Positions 26,779 to 36,612 of a stretch of 64,000 nt of DNA are shown in pieces; within the stretch, counting starts at the first letter, position 1; each line of letters starts with the position of its first letter. Below the pieces are notes generated by a model that had not been told where the DNA came from, did not search any database, and was given only the letters and a program-made list of their open reading frames with translations. Both the position numbers and the translations under genes were made by a program. Source of the stretch: Paracidobacterium acidisoli (GTDB lineage: Bacteria; Acidobacteriota; Terriglobia; Terriglobales; Acidobacteriaceae); NCBI RefSeq assembly GCF_003428625.2, contig NZ_QVQT02000001.1:434001-498000 (forward strand). The letters run 5' to 3'.

Positions 26779-27111
26779 ATGAGCTCTCAACCCACCAATC
26801 TTCTGCAGGGCACCCTCGATCTGCTCATTCTGAAAGCGCTGAGCACGGGAGAGCTGCACGGCCTGGGCATCTCGCGGCGCATCGAGCAGATGACGCAGGG
26901 GACGTTCTGCGTGAAGCCGGGCTCGCTCTTTCCGGCGCTGCACCGTATGGAGGAGGCGGGCTGGCTGAGCTCGCTGTGGGGCGAGTCGGAGAACAATCGG
27001 CGCGCCCGGTTCTACAGGCTGACGAAGACGGGAAAGGCTCAGCTCGAAGTCGAAAAGGAGCAGTGGGCAAAAGTAGCCGTCGCGATGACAAATGCCCTGA
27101 AAGCGACTTAG
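26779..27111 (+). CDS. PadR-family transcriptional regulator
   Basis: This 110-residue winged-helix protein has NLLQGTLDLLILKALSTGELHGLGISRRIEQ, then FCVKPGSLFPALHRMEEAGWLSS and RRARFYRLTKTGKAQLE. It belongs to the short PadR type that precedes ADOP permeases in Acidobacteria. It is 39 bases upstream of the permease and probably controls it. Confidence 0.92.
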   Translation: MSSQPTNLLQGTLDLLILKALSTGELHGLGISRRIEQMTQGTFCVKPGSLFPALHRMEEAGWLSSLWGESENNRRARFYRLTKTGKAQLEVEKEQWAKVAVAMTNALKAT

Positions 27112-27150
27112 ACGGTCCATTGCGCTGACGGTTATCTGGAGGTGCAGACG

Positions 27151-29805
27151 ATGAGATTCTGGTCCCGCATGCGAAGCGCTCTGCGCAACCTCTTCCGCAA
27201 AGAGGCGGTCGAGGCTGAGCTGGACGATGAGGTTCGCGCTTATGTGGATCTGCTGACCGACGAGCGCATCGCCGCCGGCATGTCCGCACAGGAGGCGCGG
27301 CGAATGGCGCTTGCCGAGATGGGCGGCGCGGAGCAGGTGAAGCAGGCGGTGCGCGACCATCGCGCGGGCGCGCGGCTGGAGCTGCTCGGGCAGGATGTGC
27401 GCTACGGGCTGCGGCAGATGAGACGCAATTCCGGCTTCACTCTCACGGTCGTGCTGACGCTGGCGCTTTCCATCGGCGCGAACACCGCCATCTTTTCCGT
27501 CGTGAATGCGCTCATGCTGACGGATCTGCCTTATCCGCATCCGGAGCGGCTGGGCACGATCTTTACGCATGTGACCGGATCGAGCTCGTGGGATGAGCGG
27601 CACCACATCAACGGCGAGCAGTGGGAGCTGCTGCGCGATCAGGTACCGGCGCTGCTTCCGGGCATCTCCGGCATCCGGCCGTCGGGCGTGAATCTGCAGT
27701 CCGGCACGCATGTCGAGTTTCTGCATGCGTCGCGCATCTCCGCACACTACCTCGATGTGCTGGGGATTCATCCGATCTTCGGGCGGAATTTCACCGGTAC
27801 GGAAGATCTTCCGCACGGACCGAAGGCCGCGATTCTGAGCTACGGCCTGTGGCGCACCATGTTCGGCGCGAATGCGGGCATCGCAGGTCGGGTCATTCTC
27901 ATCAAGGGCGAGCCGTATACCGTGGTGGGCGTGCTTCCGCAGGGCGCGGAGACACCGCAAAACGCGGACCTGTACCTGCCGCTGCAGGCCAGCCGCACAG
28001 GCGAAGGCGGCGGCACGAACTTTATCGACATTGTGCGGCTTCGCGACGGATTCACCTGGCAGCAGGCCGATGCCGAGATCGACCATGCCTGGGCGCAGCG
28101 CACTAACCGCTACGAGCTCGAAGACAATGCGGGGGCGCAGGTGTCGTACCATACCGTTCCGCTGCAGCGCGGAGAGACGGTGACGCTGCGTCCGCAGGTG
28201 ATGGGGCTGATGCTGGCGGCGGGCTTTATTCTGCTGATCGCCTGCGCCAATCTGGCCGGACTGACGCTGGTGCGCGTTCTGCGGCGGACGCCGGAGATTG
28301 CCACGCGTCTGGCTCTGGGCGCTTCGCGCTGGCAGATCGAACGGCAGCTCTGGATCGAAAATATTCTGCTGGCCGCGGCCGGCGGAGCGGCGGGGATCGG
28401 CATCGGCCTTCTCGCGGTACGGGGGCTGCTGCGGCTGCTGCCGGAGCATCTGCTGCCGGTCAAGAGCGTTCCTCTGGACGGGCATGTTCTGGCCTTCACG
28501 CTGCTGGTTTCCGTGCTGACGAGCGTGCTCTTCGGCATGCTGCCGGCGCTGGTAACGCGCCGCTTCGATCTGCGCGCGGCAATGGGAAGCCGGACGGCGA
28601 CGGGCGGCGAGCACCTGAGGCTGCGCCAGACGCTGATTGCCGGCGAGGTCGCGCTGACGGTGGTGCTGCTGGCTGCGTCGGGGCTGCTGATCCGCACGCT
28701 GATCCATCTGCAGACGCTGCCGCCGGGCTTCGATCCCAGTGGGGTGATGACGGCGACCGCCTCTCTCAACAATCTTCGCTATCACGATCCGGTCGCGTTC
28801 CAGAAGCTGCTGGAGGAAAGCACGGAAGCGATGCGCAGGATTCCAGGCGTGGAAAAGGCCGCTGCCGGGCTGAGCCTGCCGTACGAGCGCTCGCTCATTA
28901 TGGCGGGGATCACCTTCAGCGGCAAAGAGACCGGGCAGACCGCGATCGCCGATGAGGTTTACGTGACGCCCGGCTATTTCGATACGCTCGGCATTCCGAT
29001 TCTCACCGGCCGCGCGTTCACTACGGCGGACGGGCCGAACACGCAGCACGTCATCGTCATCAACCAGGCCTTTGCGCGCAGCTACTTTCATGGAGCGAAT
29101 CCGGTGGGTCAGATCCTGAACAAGGATGCCCGGATCGTCGGGGTCGTGGGCGATGTGGCCATGGCTCCGGGCATCGATGCGGTTGCACCGCTGACCGATG
29201 AGAAGACGGTATATATTCCGGCCACGCAGGTGCAGGCTTCTCTGCTGGCGGTGGTACACGACTGGTTTCAGCCGAGCTGGATCGTGCGCACGGGAGGGCC
29301 GGTGACCGGGCTGACGGAGCAGATGCAGCACGCGCTGGCCGGCACCGATCCCGATCTTCCCTTCTCCGGCTTTTACAGCATGCGCGATCTGCTGGCGAAG
29401 ACGCTGGCGGCGCAGCGCAGCGAGGTGGCGATGCTAAGCGTGCTGGCGGCGCTGGCTCTGCTGCTGAGCGCGGTTGGAATTTTTGCGCTGGTGGCGAATA
29501 TCGTGGCACAGAAGACGCGGGAGATCGGTCTGCGCATGGCGCTGGGATCAACGGCGCGCCAGGCGATGATCCACATTGGAATGCCTGGCGTGCGGGCCTC
29601 GGCGCTGGGACTGGTTCTGGGGCTGATGCTGTGCGCGGGCGCGCTGCGGGCGATGCGCAGCGTGCTCTATGGCGTGGGCGTGTATGACCTGCCCATCCTT
29701 CTTGTTGTCGTACTGGCGCTGGCGTCGGTCACGCTGATTGCCGCGATGGCGCCGACGCTGCGCATTGCGGCGATCGATCCGGCAACGACGCTGCGCGACG
29801 AATAG
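27151..29805 (+). CDS. ADOP-type ABC transporter permease (MacB/FtsX duplicated)
   Basis: This 884-residue membrane protein has a short N-terminal region (AVEAELDDEVRAYVDLLTDERIAAGMS). A MacB-like periplasmic domain and FtsX permease domain follow, then both are repeated. ATRLALGASRWQIERQL occurs in the first FtsX unit and REIGLRMALGSTARQAMIHIGMPG in the second. This is the Acidobacteria duplicated orphan permease layout, with no ATPase gene beside it. ATG 27151 is chosen because GGAGG lies eight bases upstream; a GTG at 27142 overlaps that site. Its substrate is unknown. Confidence 0.92.
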   Translation: MRFWSRMRSALRNLFRKEAVEAELDDEVRAYVDLLTDERIAAGMSAQEARRMALAEMGGAEQVKQAVRDHRAGARLELLGQDVRYGLRQMRRNSGFTLTVVLTLALSIGANTAIFSVVNALMLTDLPYPHPERLGTIFTHVTGSSSWDERHHINGEQWELLRDQVPALLPGISGIRPSGVNLQSGTHVEFLHASRISAHYLDVLGIHPIFGRNFTGTEDLPHGPKAAILSYGLWRTMFGANAGIAGRVILIKGEPYTVVGVLPQGAETPQNADLYLPLQASRTGEGGGTNFIDIVRLRDGFTWQQADAEIDHAWAQRTNRYELEDNAGAQVSYHTVPLQRGETVTLRPQVMGLMLAAGFILLIACANLAGLTLVRVLRRTPEIATRLALGASRWQIERQLWIENILLAAAGGAAGIGIGLLAVRGLLRLLPEHLLPVKSVPLDGHVLAFTLLVSVLTSVLFGMLPALVTRRFDLRAAMGSRTATGGEHLRLRQTLIAGEVALTVVLLAASGLLIRTLIHLQTLPPGFDPSGVMTATASLNNLRYHDPVAFQKLLEESTEAMRRIPGVEKAAAGLSLPYERSLIMAGITFSGKETGQTAIADEVYVTPGYFDTLGIPILTGRAFTTADGPNTQHVIVINQAFARSYFHGANPVGQILNKDARIVGVVGDVAMAPGIDAVAPLTDEKTVYIPATQVQASLLAVVHDWFQPSWIVRTGGPVTGLTEQMQHALAGTDPDLPFSGFYSMRDLLAKTLAAQRSEVAMLSVLAALALLLSAVGIFALVANIVAQKTREIGLRMALGSTARQAMIHIGMPGVRASALGLVLGLMLCAGALRAMRSVLYGVGVYDLPILLVVVLALASVTLIAAMAPTLRIAAIDPATTLRDE

Positions 29806-29850
29806 CGCGATGAGCCGGGAGGCTGCCTTGCGCCGCCGCTCCGGCTCCGG

Positions 29851-29856
29851 TAGAGT
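29851..29856 (+). promoter_or_regulatory. -10-like element just upstream of the acyl-CoA synthetase gene
   Basis: TAGAGT ends nine bases before the ATG at 29866, so transcription would start about two or three bases before the start codon. No good -35 match was seen. Confidence 0.3.
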
Positions 29857-29865
29857 AGTCGCGCG

Positions 29866-31680
29866 ATGCTGGCTTTGAAAACCCTGAATGACGTCTTCTT
29901 TACGCTTGCCGCCGGAAACCGCGCGGATGCCATGGTGTGGCTCGATGCTTCCGGACAATGGCGGCCGATCTCTGCCGCGCAGGTGTATCAGCGGGTGCGC
30001 GCTGTGGCGGAATCGCTGACGGCGTGGGGCCTGGTGAAAGGCGACCGCGTGGCCATTCTCTCGGAGAACCGCTGGGAGTGGGCCGTCGCGGACTTTGCCT
30101 GTCTGGCGCTGGGCGTCATCGATGTGCCTATCTATCCCACGCTGACGCCGGAGCAGATCGGCGTGCTGCTGGCCGACTCCGGCACGCGGGTGATCTTTGT
30201 TTCGACCAAAGCGCAGTACGAGAAGATCGCGAAGGCGCGGCAGGATATGGCCGCCGCCGGCACACGCATGGCGCTCGAGCGCATTGTGATGATGGATGAG
30301 GCGGGCACTCCCGATGCGGTTCACTTTTCGTCGCTGGTCGAGGGCGCCGACGCGCGCGGAGCGGAGCGCGATGCCGACTTCGACCGCGCCGCCTACGACG
30401 TGAAGCCGGGCGATCTGGCGACGCTGATCTATACCTCGGGCACAACGGGCGAGCCGAAGGGCGTGATGCTGACGCACGGCAATATCGCGTGCAATCTGAA
30501 TTATTCGACGGCGGAGTTCGGCTTTACGATGCAGGACTCGTGCATCTCGTTTCTGCCGCTCTCGCATGTGACGGCGCGGCACCTGGATTACGCGCTCTTT
30601 GCGCAGCACGCCGCAGTCGCCTACTGCTCGACGATCGACAAGCTGCCGGGAGCCTTCGCAGCGATCCGGCCGACGATTCTCGTCGCCGTGCCGCGCGTGT
30701 ACGAGAAGGTTCGCCAGGAGGCGGAGCGGCGGGCCGCGGCGCAGTCGCCGACCAAAGCACGCATCTTTGCATGGGCGCTGAAGACGGGAAAGAAGCATCG
30801 CGACACGATCGGGGCCGGAGACGAGCCTTCCTCGATCGGCTGGAAGCTGGCCAACAAGCTGGTCTACAGCAAGATTCGCGCGGGCTTCGGCGGGCGCGTG
30901 CGCTACTTTATCGCCGGAGGCGCGCCGCTGGGCATGGATACGGCGGGCTGGTTTGCGGATGCGGGCATGCGTATTCTGGAGGGCTATGGACTGACGGAGA
31001 CCTCGCCGGTGGTGGCGCTCAATACGCCGAAGGCGTACCGCATTGGATCGGTGGGCAGGCTGCTGCCGAATGTGGAGTGCCGCGTGGCCGAAGACGGCGA
31101 GCTGCTGTTGCGCGGGCCGAGCATCTTTCGCGGATACTGGCAGCAGGCCGCGGCAACGGCGGAATCGTTCGACGCCGAGGGATGGTTTCGCACCGGGGAT
31201 ATCGGGCATATCGACGCCGATGGCTTCCTTTACATCACGGACCGCAAGAAGGAGCTGATCAAGACTTCAGGCGGGAAGTTCATCGCGCCGGCTCCGATCG
31301 AGAACCGGCTCAAGTCCAGTTATCTGGTGGCGCAGGCGGCGCTGGTGGGCGACAAACACAAATTTGCTTCGGTGCTGATCGCGCCCAACTTCCCCGCCCT
31401 CGAAGGCTGGGCGAAGGAGCGCGGTATTGCGGCGGCGACGCGGCGCGATCTGGTAGCAGATCCGCAGGTGGTGGCGGAGTATGAGGCGCTGATCGACCGC
31501 ATCAACGCAAGCCTGGCCAACTTCGAGACGATCAAGCGGTTTCGACTGGTGCCGGACGAGTGGACGATCGACTCCGGCGAGCTGACGCCGAGTCTGAAGC
31601 TCAAGCGGCGCGTGGTGAATGAGAAGTATGCGGCGGAGATTGCGGCGTTTTATGCGGAGAACGGAGCGTCGCAGAGTTGA
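29866..31680 (+). CDS. Long-chain acyl-CoA synthetase (AMP-binding), FadD15-like
   Basis: This 604-residue adenylate-forming enzyme activates fatty acids to acyl-CoA via acyl-AMP. The P-loop is LIYTSGTTGEPKGVMLTHGN, the A5 motif is GYGLTETSPVVALN, A7 is WFRTGDIG, and the A8/A10 region is FLYITDRKKELIKTSGGKFIAP. The length and RGYWQQA-type region match long-chain enzymes of the Mycobacterium FadD15 group. No beta-oxidation genes are adjacent. It is separated from the RHH gene by about 70 bases. Confidence 0.92.
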   Translation: MLALKTLNDVFFTLAAGNRADAMVWLDASGQWRPISAAQVYQRVRAVAESLTAWGLVKGDRVAILSENRWEWAVADFACLALGVIDVPIYPTLTPEQIGVLLADSGTRVIFVSTKAQYEKIAKARQDMAAAGTRMALERIVMMDEAGTPDAVHFSSLVEGADARGAERDADFDRAAYDVKPGDLATLIYTSGTTGEPKGVMLTHGNIACNLNYSTAEFGFTMQDSCISFLPLSHVTARHLDYALFAQHAAVAYCSTIDKLPGAFAAIRPTILVAVPRVYEKVRQEAERRAAAQSPTKARIFAWALKTGKKHRDTIGAGDEPSSIGWKLANKLVYSKIRAGFGGRVRYFIAGGAPLGMDTAGWFADAGMRILEGYGLTETSPVVALNTPKAYRIGSVGRLLPNVECRVAEDGELLLRGPSIFRGYWQQAAATAESFDAEGWFRTGDIGHIDADGFLYITDRKKELIKTSGGKFIAPAPIENRLKSSYLVAQAALVGDKHKFASVLIAPNFPALEGWAKERGIAAATRRDLVADPQVVAEYEALIDRINASLANFETIKRFRLVPDEWTIDSGELTPSLKLKRRVVNEKYAAEIAAFYAENGASQS

Positions 31681-31753
31681 AGCCACAATCCGCGGCGGCC
31701 CGCTTTCGGCTGGAAGTTCTGACGCCGCAGGATGTCCTGAGGAGAATTCGATC

Positions 31754-32017
31754 ATGAGCAAGGCAACATATCCCCTGAAGCTTCCGCTTTCGATCAAGAA
31801 GGCCGCCCAGCGCCTGGCAAAGGAAGACGGCGTCTCCCTGAACCAGTGGATTGCCGCTGCGGTCGCGGAAAAAGTGGGCACAGTCGAGACAGCGGCACTG
31901 TTCTTTCAGCAGAGAGCGCAGGGCGCCAATGGCGGCCGGCTGACGGCATTCCTTGAACATGCTCCCGATACTGCACCGGAGCCGGAGGATGAGATGGAAG
32001 CGCGCAAAGCCGGGTAA
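31754..32017 (+). CDS. Orphan ribbon-helix-helix (HicB/Arc-like) protein
   Basis: This 87-residue protein has the RHH pattern YPLKLPLSIKKAAQRLAKEDGVSLNQWIAAAVAEKV, as in HicB-type antitoxins and Arc-like repressors. It ends with an acidic tail. GAGGAG lies just upstream of ATG 31754. No toxin gene is adjacent, so it could be a stand-alone regulator or an antitoxin whose partner was lost. Confidence 0.8.
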   Translation: MSKATYPLKLPLSIKKAAQRLAKEDGVSLNQWIAAAVAEKVGTVETAALFFQQRAQGANGGRLTAFLEHAPDTAPEPEDEMEARKAG

Positions 32018-32025
32018 AGCAGATC

Positions 32026-32078
32026 CCTCCGCTGCGTAGCCGCCTGACGGCGGCTGCTTCGGTCGGGATGACAAATGG
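32026..32078. repeat. Possible dispersed repeat with GC-rich hairpin
   Basis: The segment includes GTAGCCGCC-TGAC-GGCGGCTGC, a stem built around GCCGCC/GGCGGC, followed by TTCGGTCGGGATGACAAA. It looks like a mobile intergenic repeat. Only one copy is visible in this window, so this is tentative. Confidence 0.35.
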
Positions 32079-32085
32079 GTAAGAA

Positions 32086-32127
32086 AAAGCCCGTCCCGGG
32101 AGGAAGCCGGAACGGGCTTTGTTTTTC
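32086..32127. terminator. Bidirectional rho-independent terminator
   Basis: AAAGCCCGT (32086-32094) pairs perfectly with ACGGGCTTT (32112-32120). The stem is followed on the plus strand by GTTTTTC and preceded by AAGAAAAA, giving a T tract on the minus strand too. It lies between the RHH gene and gltB, which converge, and can terminate both. Confidence 0.85.
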
Positions 32128-32154
32128 TGTGCCCTGTTCTCTGAGCCCTGTTTT

Positions 32155-35100
32155 TTACACCTGCGGCTTTGGAGTCAGGCGGACGAAGTTCGGCGCCAGA
32201 GCGTCCCAGTGAGCGAGCAGGTTGTAAGCGCGGGTGCTCGCGGTCTTTTCCGCGTGCAGCTGCACCAGACCACGAATGCTCTCCTGCGCCTCGGCATCGA
32301 GATCGGCATACCGCTCAGGCTTCAGGAAGCCGGAGTGGTAGAGCGGATCGCCGAGGAAGCTGCCGTCCTCGTCGAAGACCCACGCCAGACCGCCGGTCAT
32401 GCCTGCTCCGAAGTTGATGCCGGTGGAACCGAGGATGACCGCGAGACCGCCGGTCATGTACTCGCAGCCGTGGTCGCCCACGCCCTCGACGATGGCCAGC
32501 GCGCCCGAGTTGCGGACGGCGAAGCGCTCGCCGGCGCGGCCCGCGGCAAAGAGCGCACCGCTGGTGGCTCCATACAGCGCGACGTTGCCGAGGATGACGT
32601 GCAGCTCGGACTGGAGCGCGGCGCGGCCCTGTCCGCGCAGGATCAGCTCGCCGCCGGAGAGGCCTTTGCCGACGAAGTCGTTGGCCATGCCCTTCAGAGT
32701 AAGCTGCACCGGCGCCACCGTGAAGGCTCCGAAGGACTGCCCGGCAACGCCGGTGAGACGGAAGCTGAGCGGCGCGTCGGAGTGAATGCCGGCGGTCTGC
32801 AGCATGGCCAGGTCGCCGGAGAGACGCGCGCCGAAGGTGCGGTCTTCGTTCGAGATGAGGCTGTCGACGATGAACGACTCGCCCGATTTGTAAGCAGCCA
32901 GCGCCGCCTCCTGCCACTCGTCATCGAGGAGCGGATGCTCTTCGGGGCGCAGATTCTGCTGCCCCTGCCAGCGGGTGATGCCGTCTGCCGGAGCGGCGAG
33001 CATCGACCCCAGATCGAGGGAGCCGTCGAAGCGCACCTGTTCGAGCAGGTCGGTGCGTCCGATGGCGGCTTCGAGCGAAGGCAGGCCAAGCTCGGCAAGC
33101 AGCGCCTGGATATCGGCCGCCAGACCCTCGAAGAAGCGGACCAGATGCTCCGGCTTGCCGCGGAATTTGGCGCGCAGGTCAGGACGCTGCGTGGCAATGC
33201 CCGTAGGGCAGGTGTTGAGGTGGCACTGGCGGGCCATGTCGCAGCCCAGGGCCACCAGCACCGAGGTGCCGAAGGCGAACTCGTCCGCGCCGAGCAGCGC
33301 CGCGACAACGATATCGCGGGCCGTGCGCAGACCGCCGTCGGTGCGCAGACGCACGCGGCCGCGCAGACCGTTCTGGATGAGCACCTGCTGGGCCTCCGCC
33401 AGGCCGAGCTCCCACGGGCTGCCGGCGTACTTGATGCTCGACAGCGGCGAGGCTCCGGTTCCACCGGAGTGGCCGGCGATGACGATGTAGTCGGCGTAGG
33501 CCTTGGCGACGCCCGCAGCGACGGTGCCGACGCCCCACTCCGACACCAGCTTGACGCCGATGGCGGCCTTCGGGTTGACGCGGCGCAGATCGAAGATGAG
33601 CTGCGCGAGGTCTTCGATCGAGTAGATGTCGTGGTGCGGAGGAGGGCTGATGAGCTGCACGCCGGGTTGCGCGTGGCGCAGGCGGGCGATCAGCTCCGTG
33701 ACCTTGTGGCCGGGAAGCTGTCCGCCTTCGCCGGGCTTGGAGCCCTGCGCGATCTTGATCTCGATCTCCTCGGCGTGCATGAGGTACTGCGCGGTGACGC
33801 CGAAGCGGGCCGAGGCCACCTGCTTGACCTTGTTGTTGAGCAGGTATGAGGGGGTGGGCACGCCGTTGAGCGGCAGATCGACGCCGGGCTGGTAGACGGC
33901 GGGATCTTCGCCGCCCTCGCCGGTGTTGGAGCGGGCGCCGAGCATGTTCATCGCCGCGGTGATCGTCTGGTGCGCCTCGGGAGAGAGCGAGCCGAGCGAC
34001 ATGGCGGAGGCGATGAAGCGCTTCACGATGGAGGAGACGGGCTCGATCTGATCGACAGGCAGAGGCGAGGCCGCGGGACGAATCTCCAGCAGCTCACGCA
34101 GCACGGCCGGAGTCTTCTCCGCCGCCTGTGTGCTGAAGGCAGCCCAGGCCTGGACGGGGTCGGCCACGGCGACGGCCGTTTTGGTGGCCCCGGTGATGGT
34201 CTGCAGCAGACGGACGGTCTGCGGCTGCCAGGAATGCGGCTCGGACTTGTCGGCCTTGCGGAAGCGGACCCATCCGTAGTCAGGCAGGTCTTTGGTCACC
34301 GTCGCGGTGGCGGTGGCTCCGCCCTCTTCCACGGAGTCGGAGACAGACGTGGACGGGAAGCCGCCGCTCCACAGCTCGCGAAGCGTCGCTTCGAGCTCGG
34401 CGAAGCCGATGCCGCCGATAGGAACGGGCGTGCCGGCAAAGCAGCGCTCGACGACCTCGCTGCTGAGGCCGATGCAGTCGAAGAGATGCGCGCTGCGGTA
34501 GCTGTCGGCCACCGAGATGCCCATCTTCGACATGATCTTGGCCAGGCCGAGATCGAAGGCGTGCAGCAGATTCTCTTCACCCTTCTCCGGATTCTGCGAG
34601 CGGGCGGTTTCAAGCGCCAGCCAGGGGCAGATGGCTCCCGCGCCCATGCCGAGCAGGACCGCTCCATGATGCAGGTCGCGGCAGTCGCCGGCCTCGACGG
34701 CCAGACCGACGCGGGTGCGCTCGCCGGCGCGGATGAGCGCCTGGTGAACGGCACCGGTGGCCAGCGCCATCGGCACGGGAATGCTCTGCTCACCGCAGCC
34801 GCGGTCGGTGAGCAGCAGAATGGAGGCTCCGCCGCGCACCAGCTCGACGGCTTTGGCGCAGAGATCGTCGAGCGCCGTGAGCAGGCTGCAGCCGGGGCTG
34901 AAGACGCACTCGAGCACGGCGAGGGCCAGCTCGTCGGCCAGGCCGTGACGCCGGTTGCGCAGGTTTTCAATCTGCGCCAGCGAGAGATACGGAGACGAAA
35001 GCGAGAGGCCGGGCAGATGCGCGCGCTTGTCGAGCATGTGCGGCCACGGGCCGAGGCGCGTGTGCAGCTGCACCACAATGGCTTCGCGCAGCGAATCAAT

Positions 35101-36612
35101 CGGCGGATTGGTGACCTGAGCGAAGCGCTGGCGGAAGAAGGCGTAGACGGGCCGGGGCGTGCGCGCCAGCGGCGCGAGCGGCGTGTCGTCGCCCATCGAC
35201 CAGATGGCGTCCTTGCCGTCGGCGGCCATCGGTTTCAGGATCATGTTCACGTCTTCGCGGGTGTAGCCGAAGCCGAGCTGCAGGCGGGCGATCTCCGCGG
35301 GATCGAGCGTGGGAGGGACGGGCTCGGAGGCCAGCGTCGTCTCTTCGAGAAGCTGCTCGTAGTCGGGTGCGGCGTTGTCGAAGATCTCCATCAGCTCGTC
35401 GTTTTCGTAGAGCTTGTGGACCTTGAGGTCGGCGACCAACATCTGGCCGGGGCCGAGGCGGCCGCTGTGCACAATCTCTTCCGGGTCGAGGTCGACCAAG
35501 CCGGCCTCGGAGCCGACGACGACCAGATTGCTCTCCGTCAGGAAGAATCGACAGGGCCGGAGGCCGTTGCGGTCGAGGGCGGCGCCGATGAGACGCCCAT
35601 CCGTGAAGGAGAGCGCGGCCGGGCCGTCCCAGGTGTCGACCGAGTCCTCGTTATAGGTGAAGAAGGCAGACTGCTTCTTCATGCTGGCCGGAGGCATCAG
35701 CAGGCGGACGGATTCGGCGATGGTGCGGCCGTTGTGGGCGAGCAGCTCGACGGCTTCGTCGAGGCTGGTCGAGTCGGAGCCGGAGGGGGTGAAGATCGGC
35801 TTCAGCTCCTCGGGAAAGCGCGAGGCGCGGGCGTCGATGCGGGCGCGATTGCCCCATACGGTGTTGATCTCGCCGTTGTGCGCGATCAGGCGGAAGGGCT
35901 GGGCGCGATCCCAGGAGGGGGCGACGTTGGTCGCGTAGCGCTGGTGAAAGAGCGCAAAGGGCGTGGTGAAGGCGGGGTGGGCCAGATCGGGGAAAAACTC
36001 CGCGAGCAGGCGGCCGGCGCACATCGCCTTATAGATGAGGATTGAGCTGGAAAGTGAACAAACGTAACCTCTTGCGCCGCTGCGCTCGAACTGCTTGCGG
36101 GCCAGGTAAAGACGCCGGTTCACGGCCTCGGCATCGTCCGAGGTAAGCAGGACCTGGCGGATCACGGGCAGGCTGGCCAGCGCGATCTCGCCCAGAATGC
36201 CGGGCCGGGTGGGCACGTCGCGCCAGCCCAGAATGGTAAAGCTCTGCGCCTTCAGCGCCTCTTCGAGCTCACTGTGCGATTCGCCCGTCTCAGAGGGGAA
36301 AAAGACCATGCCCACGGCAAAGGGCTTCTCCGCAGCGAGCGTAATACCGGCCGAAGCCAGCAGAAATTCCCGGGGAACAGCCGTGGTAATGCCGATGCCG
36401 TCACTGGACTTGCCATCGGCCGCGACTGCGCCGCGGTGGGCAAGGCGCGAAAGGGCGGTTAACGCCTTCGCGAGAATGTCATGTGACGGGGTGTTGTCGA
36501 GTGTGGCGACAAAACCGACACCGCAGGACTCGTGCTCAAAGCGCGGGTCATACAGAGTGGGCCGGGAGCCGCCGGACGACATGGCCGGTGCAGCACAGTT
36601 TCTCGTTCCCAT
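32155..36612 (-). CDS. gltB: Glutamate synthase, large subunit
   Basis: GltB makes glutamate from glutamine and 2-oxoglutarate. The 1485-residue protein has a short propeptide before C30 of CGVGFVATL, the N-terminal nucleophile of the class II amidotransferase domain. Next are the central and FMN-binding synthase domains (SGGTGASPLSSIKYAG) and the 3Fe-4S ligands in ARQCHLNTCPTGIATQ. The C-terminal GXGXG region contains GGLAVILGSTGINFGAGMTGG. The start at 36612 is preferred. The frame extends to 36762, but that would cover the ARG boxes. No gltD small subunit is adjacent. It is divergent from argR and may share its control. Confidence 0.95.
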   Translation of the reverse strand: MGTRNCAAPAMSSGGSRPTLYDPRFEHESCGVGFVATLDNTPSHDILAKALTALSRLAHRGAVAADGKSSDGIGITTAVPREFLLASAGITLAAEKPFAVGMVFFPSETGESHSELEEALKAQSFTILGWRDVPTRPGILGEIALASLPVIRQVLLTSDDAEAVNRRLYLARKQFERSGARGYVCSLSSSILIYKAMCAGRLLAEFFPDLAHPAFTTPFALFHQRYATNVAPSWDRAQPFRLIAHNGEINTVWGNRARIDARASRFPEELKPIFTPSGSDSTSLDEAVELLAHNGRTIAESVRLLMPPASMKKQSAFFTYNEDSVDTWDGPAALSFTDGRLIGAALDRNGLRPCRFFLTESNLVVVGSEAGLVDLDPEEIVHSGRLGPGQMLVADLKVHKLYENDELMEIFDNAAPDYEQLLEETTLASEPVPPTLDPAEIARLQLGFGYTREDVNMILKPMAADGKDAIWSMGDDTPLAPLARTPRPVYAFFRQRFAQVTNPPIDSLREAIVVQLHTRLGPWPHMLDKRAHLPGLSLSSPYLSLAQIENLRNRRHGLADELALAVLECVFSPGCSLLTALDDLCAKAVELVRGGASILLLTDRGCGEQSIPVPMALATGAVHQALIRAGERTRVGLAVEAGDCRDLHHGAVLLGMGAGAICPWLALETARSQNPEKGEENLLHAFDLGLAKIMSKMGISVADSYRSAHLFDCIGLSSEVVERCFAGTPVPIGGIGFAELEATLRELWSGGFPSTSVSDSVEEGGATATATVTKDLPDYGWVRFRKADKSEPHSWQPQTVRLLQTITGATKTAVAVADPVQAWAAFSTQAAEKTPAVLRELLEIRPAASPLPVDQIEPVSSIVKRFIASAMSLGSLSPEAHQTITAAMNMLGARSNTGEGGEDPAVYQPGVDLPLNGVPTPSYLLNNKVKQVASARFGVTAQYLMHAEEIEIKIAQGSKPGEGGQLPGHKVTELIARLRHAQPGVQLISPPPHHDIYSIEDLAQLIFDLRRVNPKAAIGVKLVSEWGVGTVAAGVAKAYADYIVIAGHSGGTGASPLSSIKYAGSPWELGLAEAQQVLIQNGLRGRVRLRTDGGLRTARDIVVAALLGADEFAFGTSVLVALGCDMARQCHLNTCPTGIATQRPDLRAKFRGKPEHLVRFFEGLAADIQALLAELGLPSLEAAIGRTDLLEQVRFDGSLDLGSMLAAPADGITRWQGQQNLRPEEHPLLDDEWQEAALAAYKSGESFIVDSLISNEDRTFGARLSGDLAMLQTAGIHSDAPLSFRLTGVAGQSFGAFTVAPVQLTLKGMANDFVGKGLSGGELILRGQGRAALQSELHVILGNVALYGATSGALFAAGRAGERFAVRNSGALAIVEGVGDHGCEYMTGGLAVILGSTGINFGAGMTGGLAWVFDEDGSFLGDPLYHSGFLKPERYADLDAEAQESIRGLVQLHAEKTASTRAYNLLAHWDALAPNFVRLTPKPQV

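Noticed and set aside
26635-29331. 898-codon open frame opposite the ADOP permease gene
   Set aside because: It is antisense to a well-supported gene, has no family motif, is Arg/Gln/His-rich, and reflects high GC in the codon third position.
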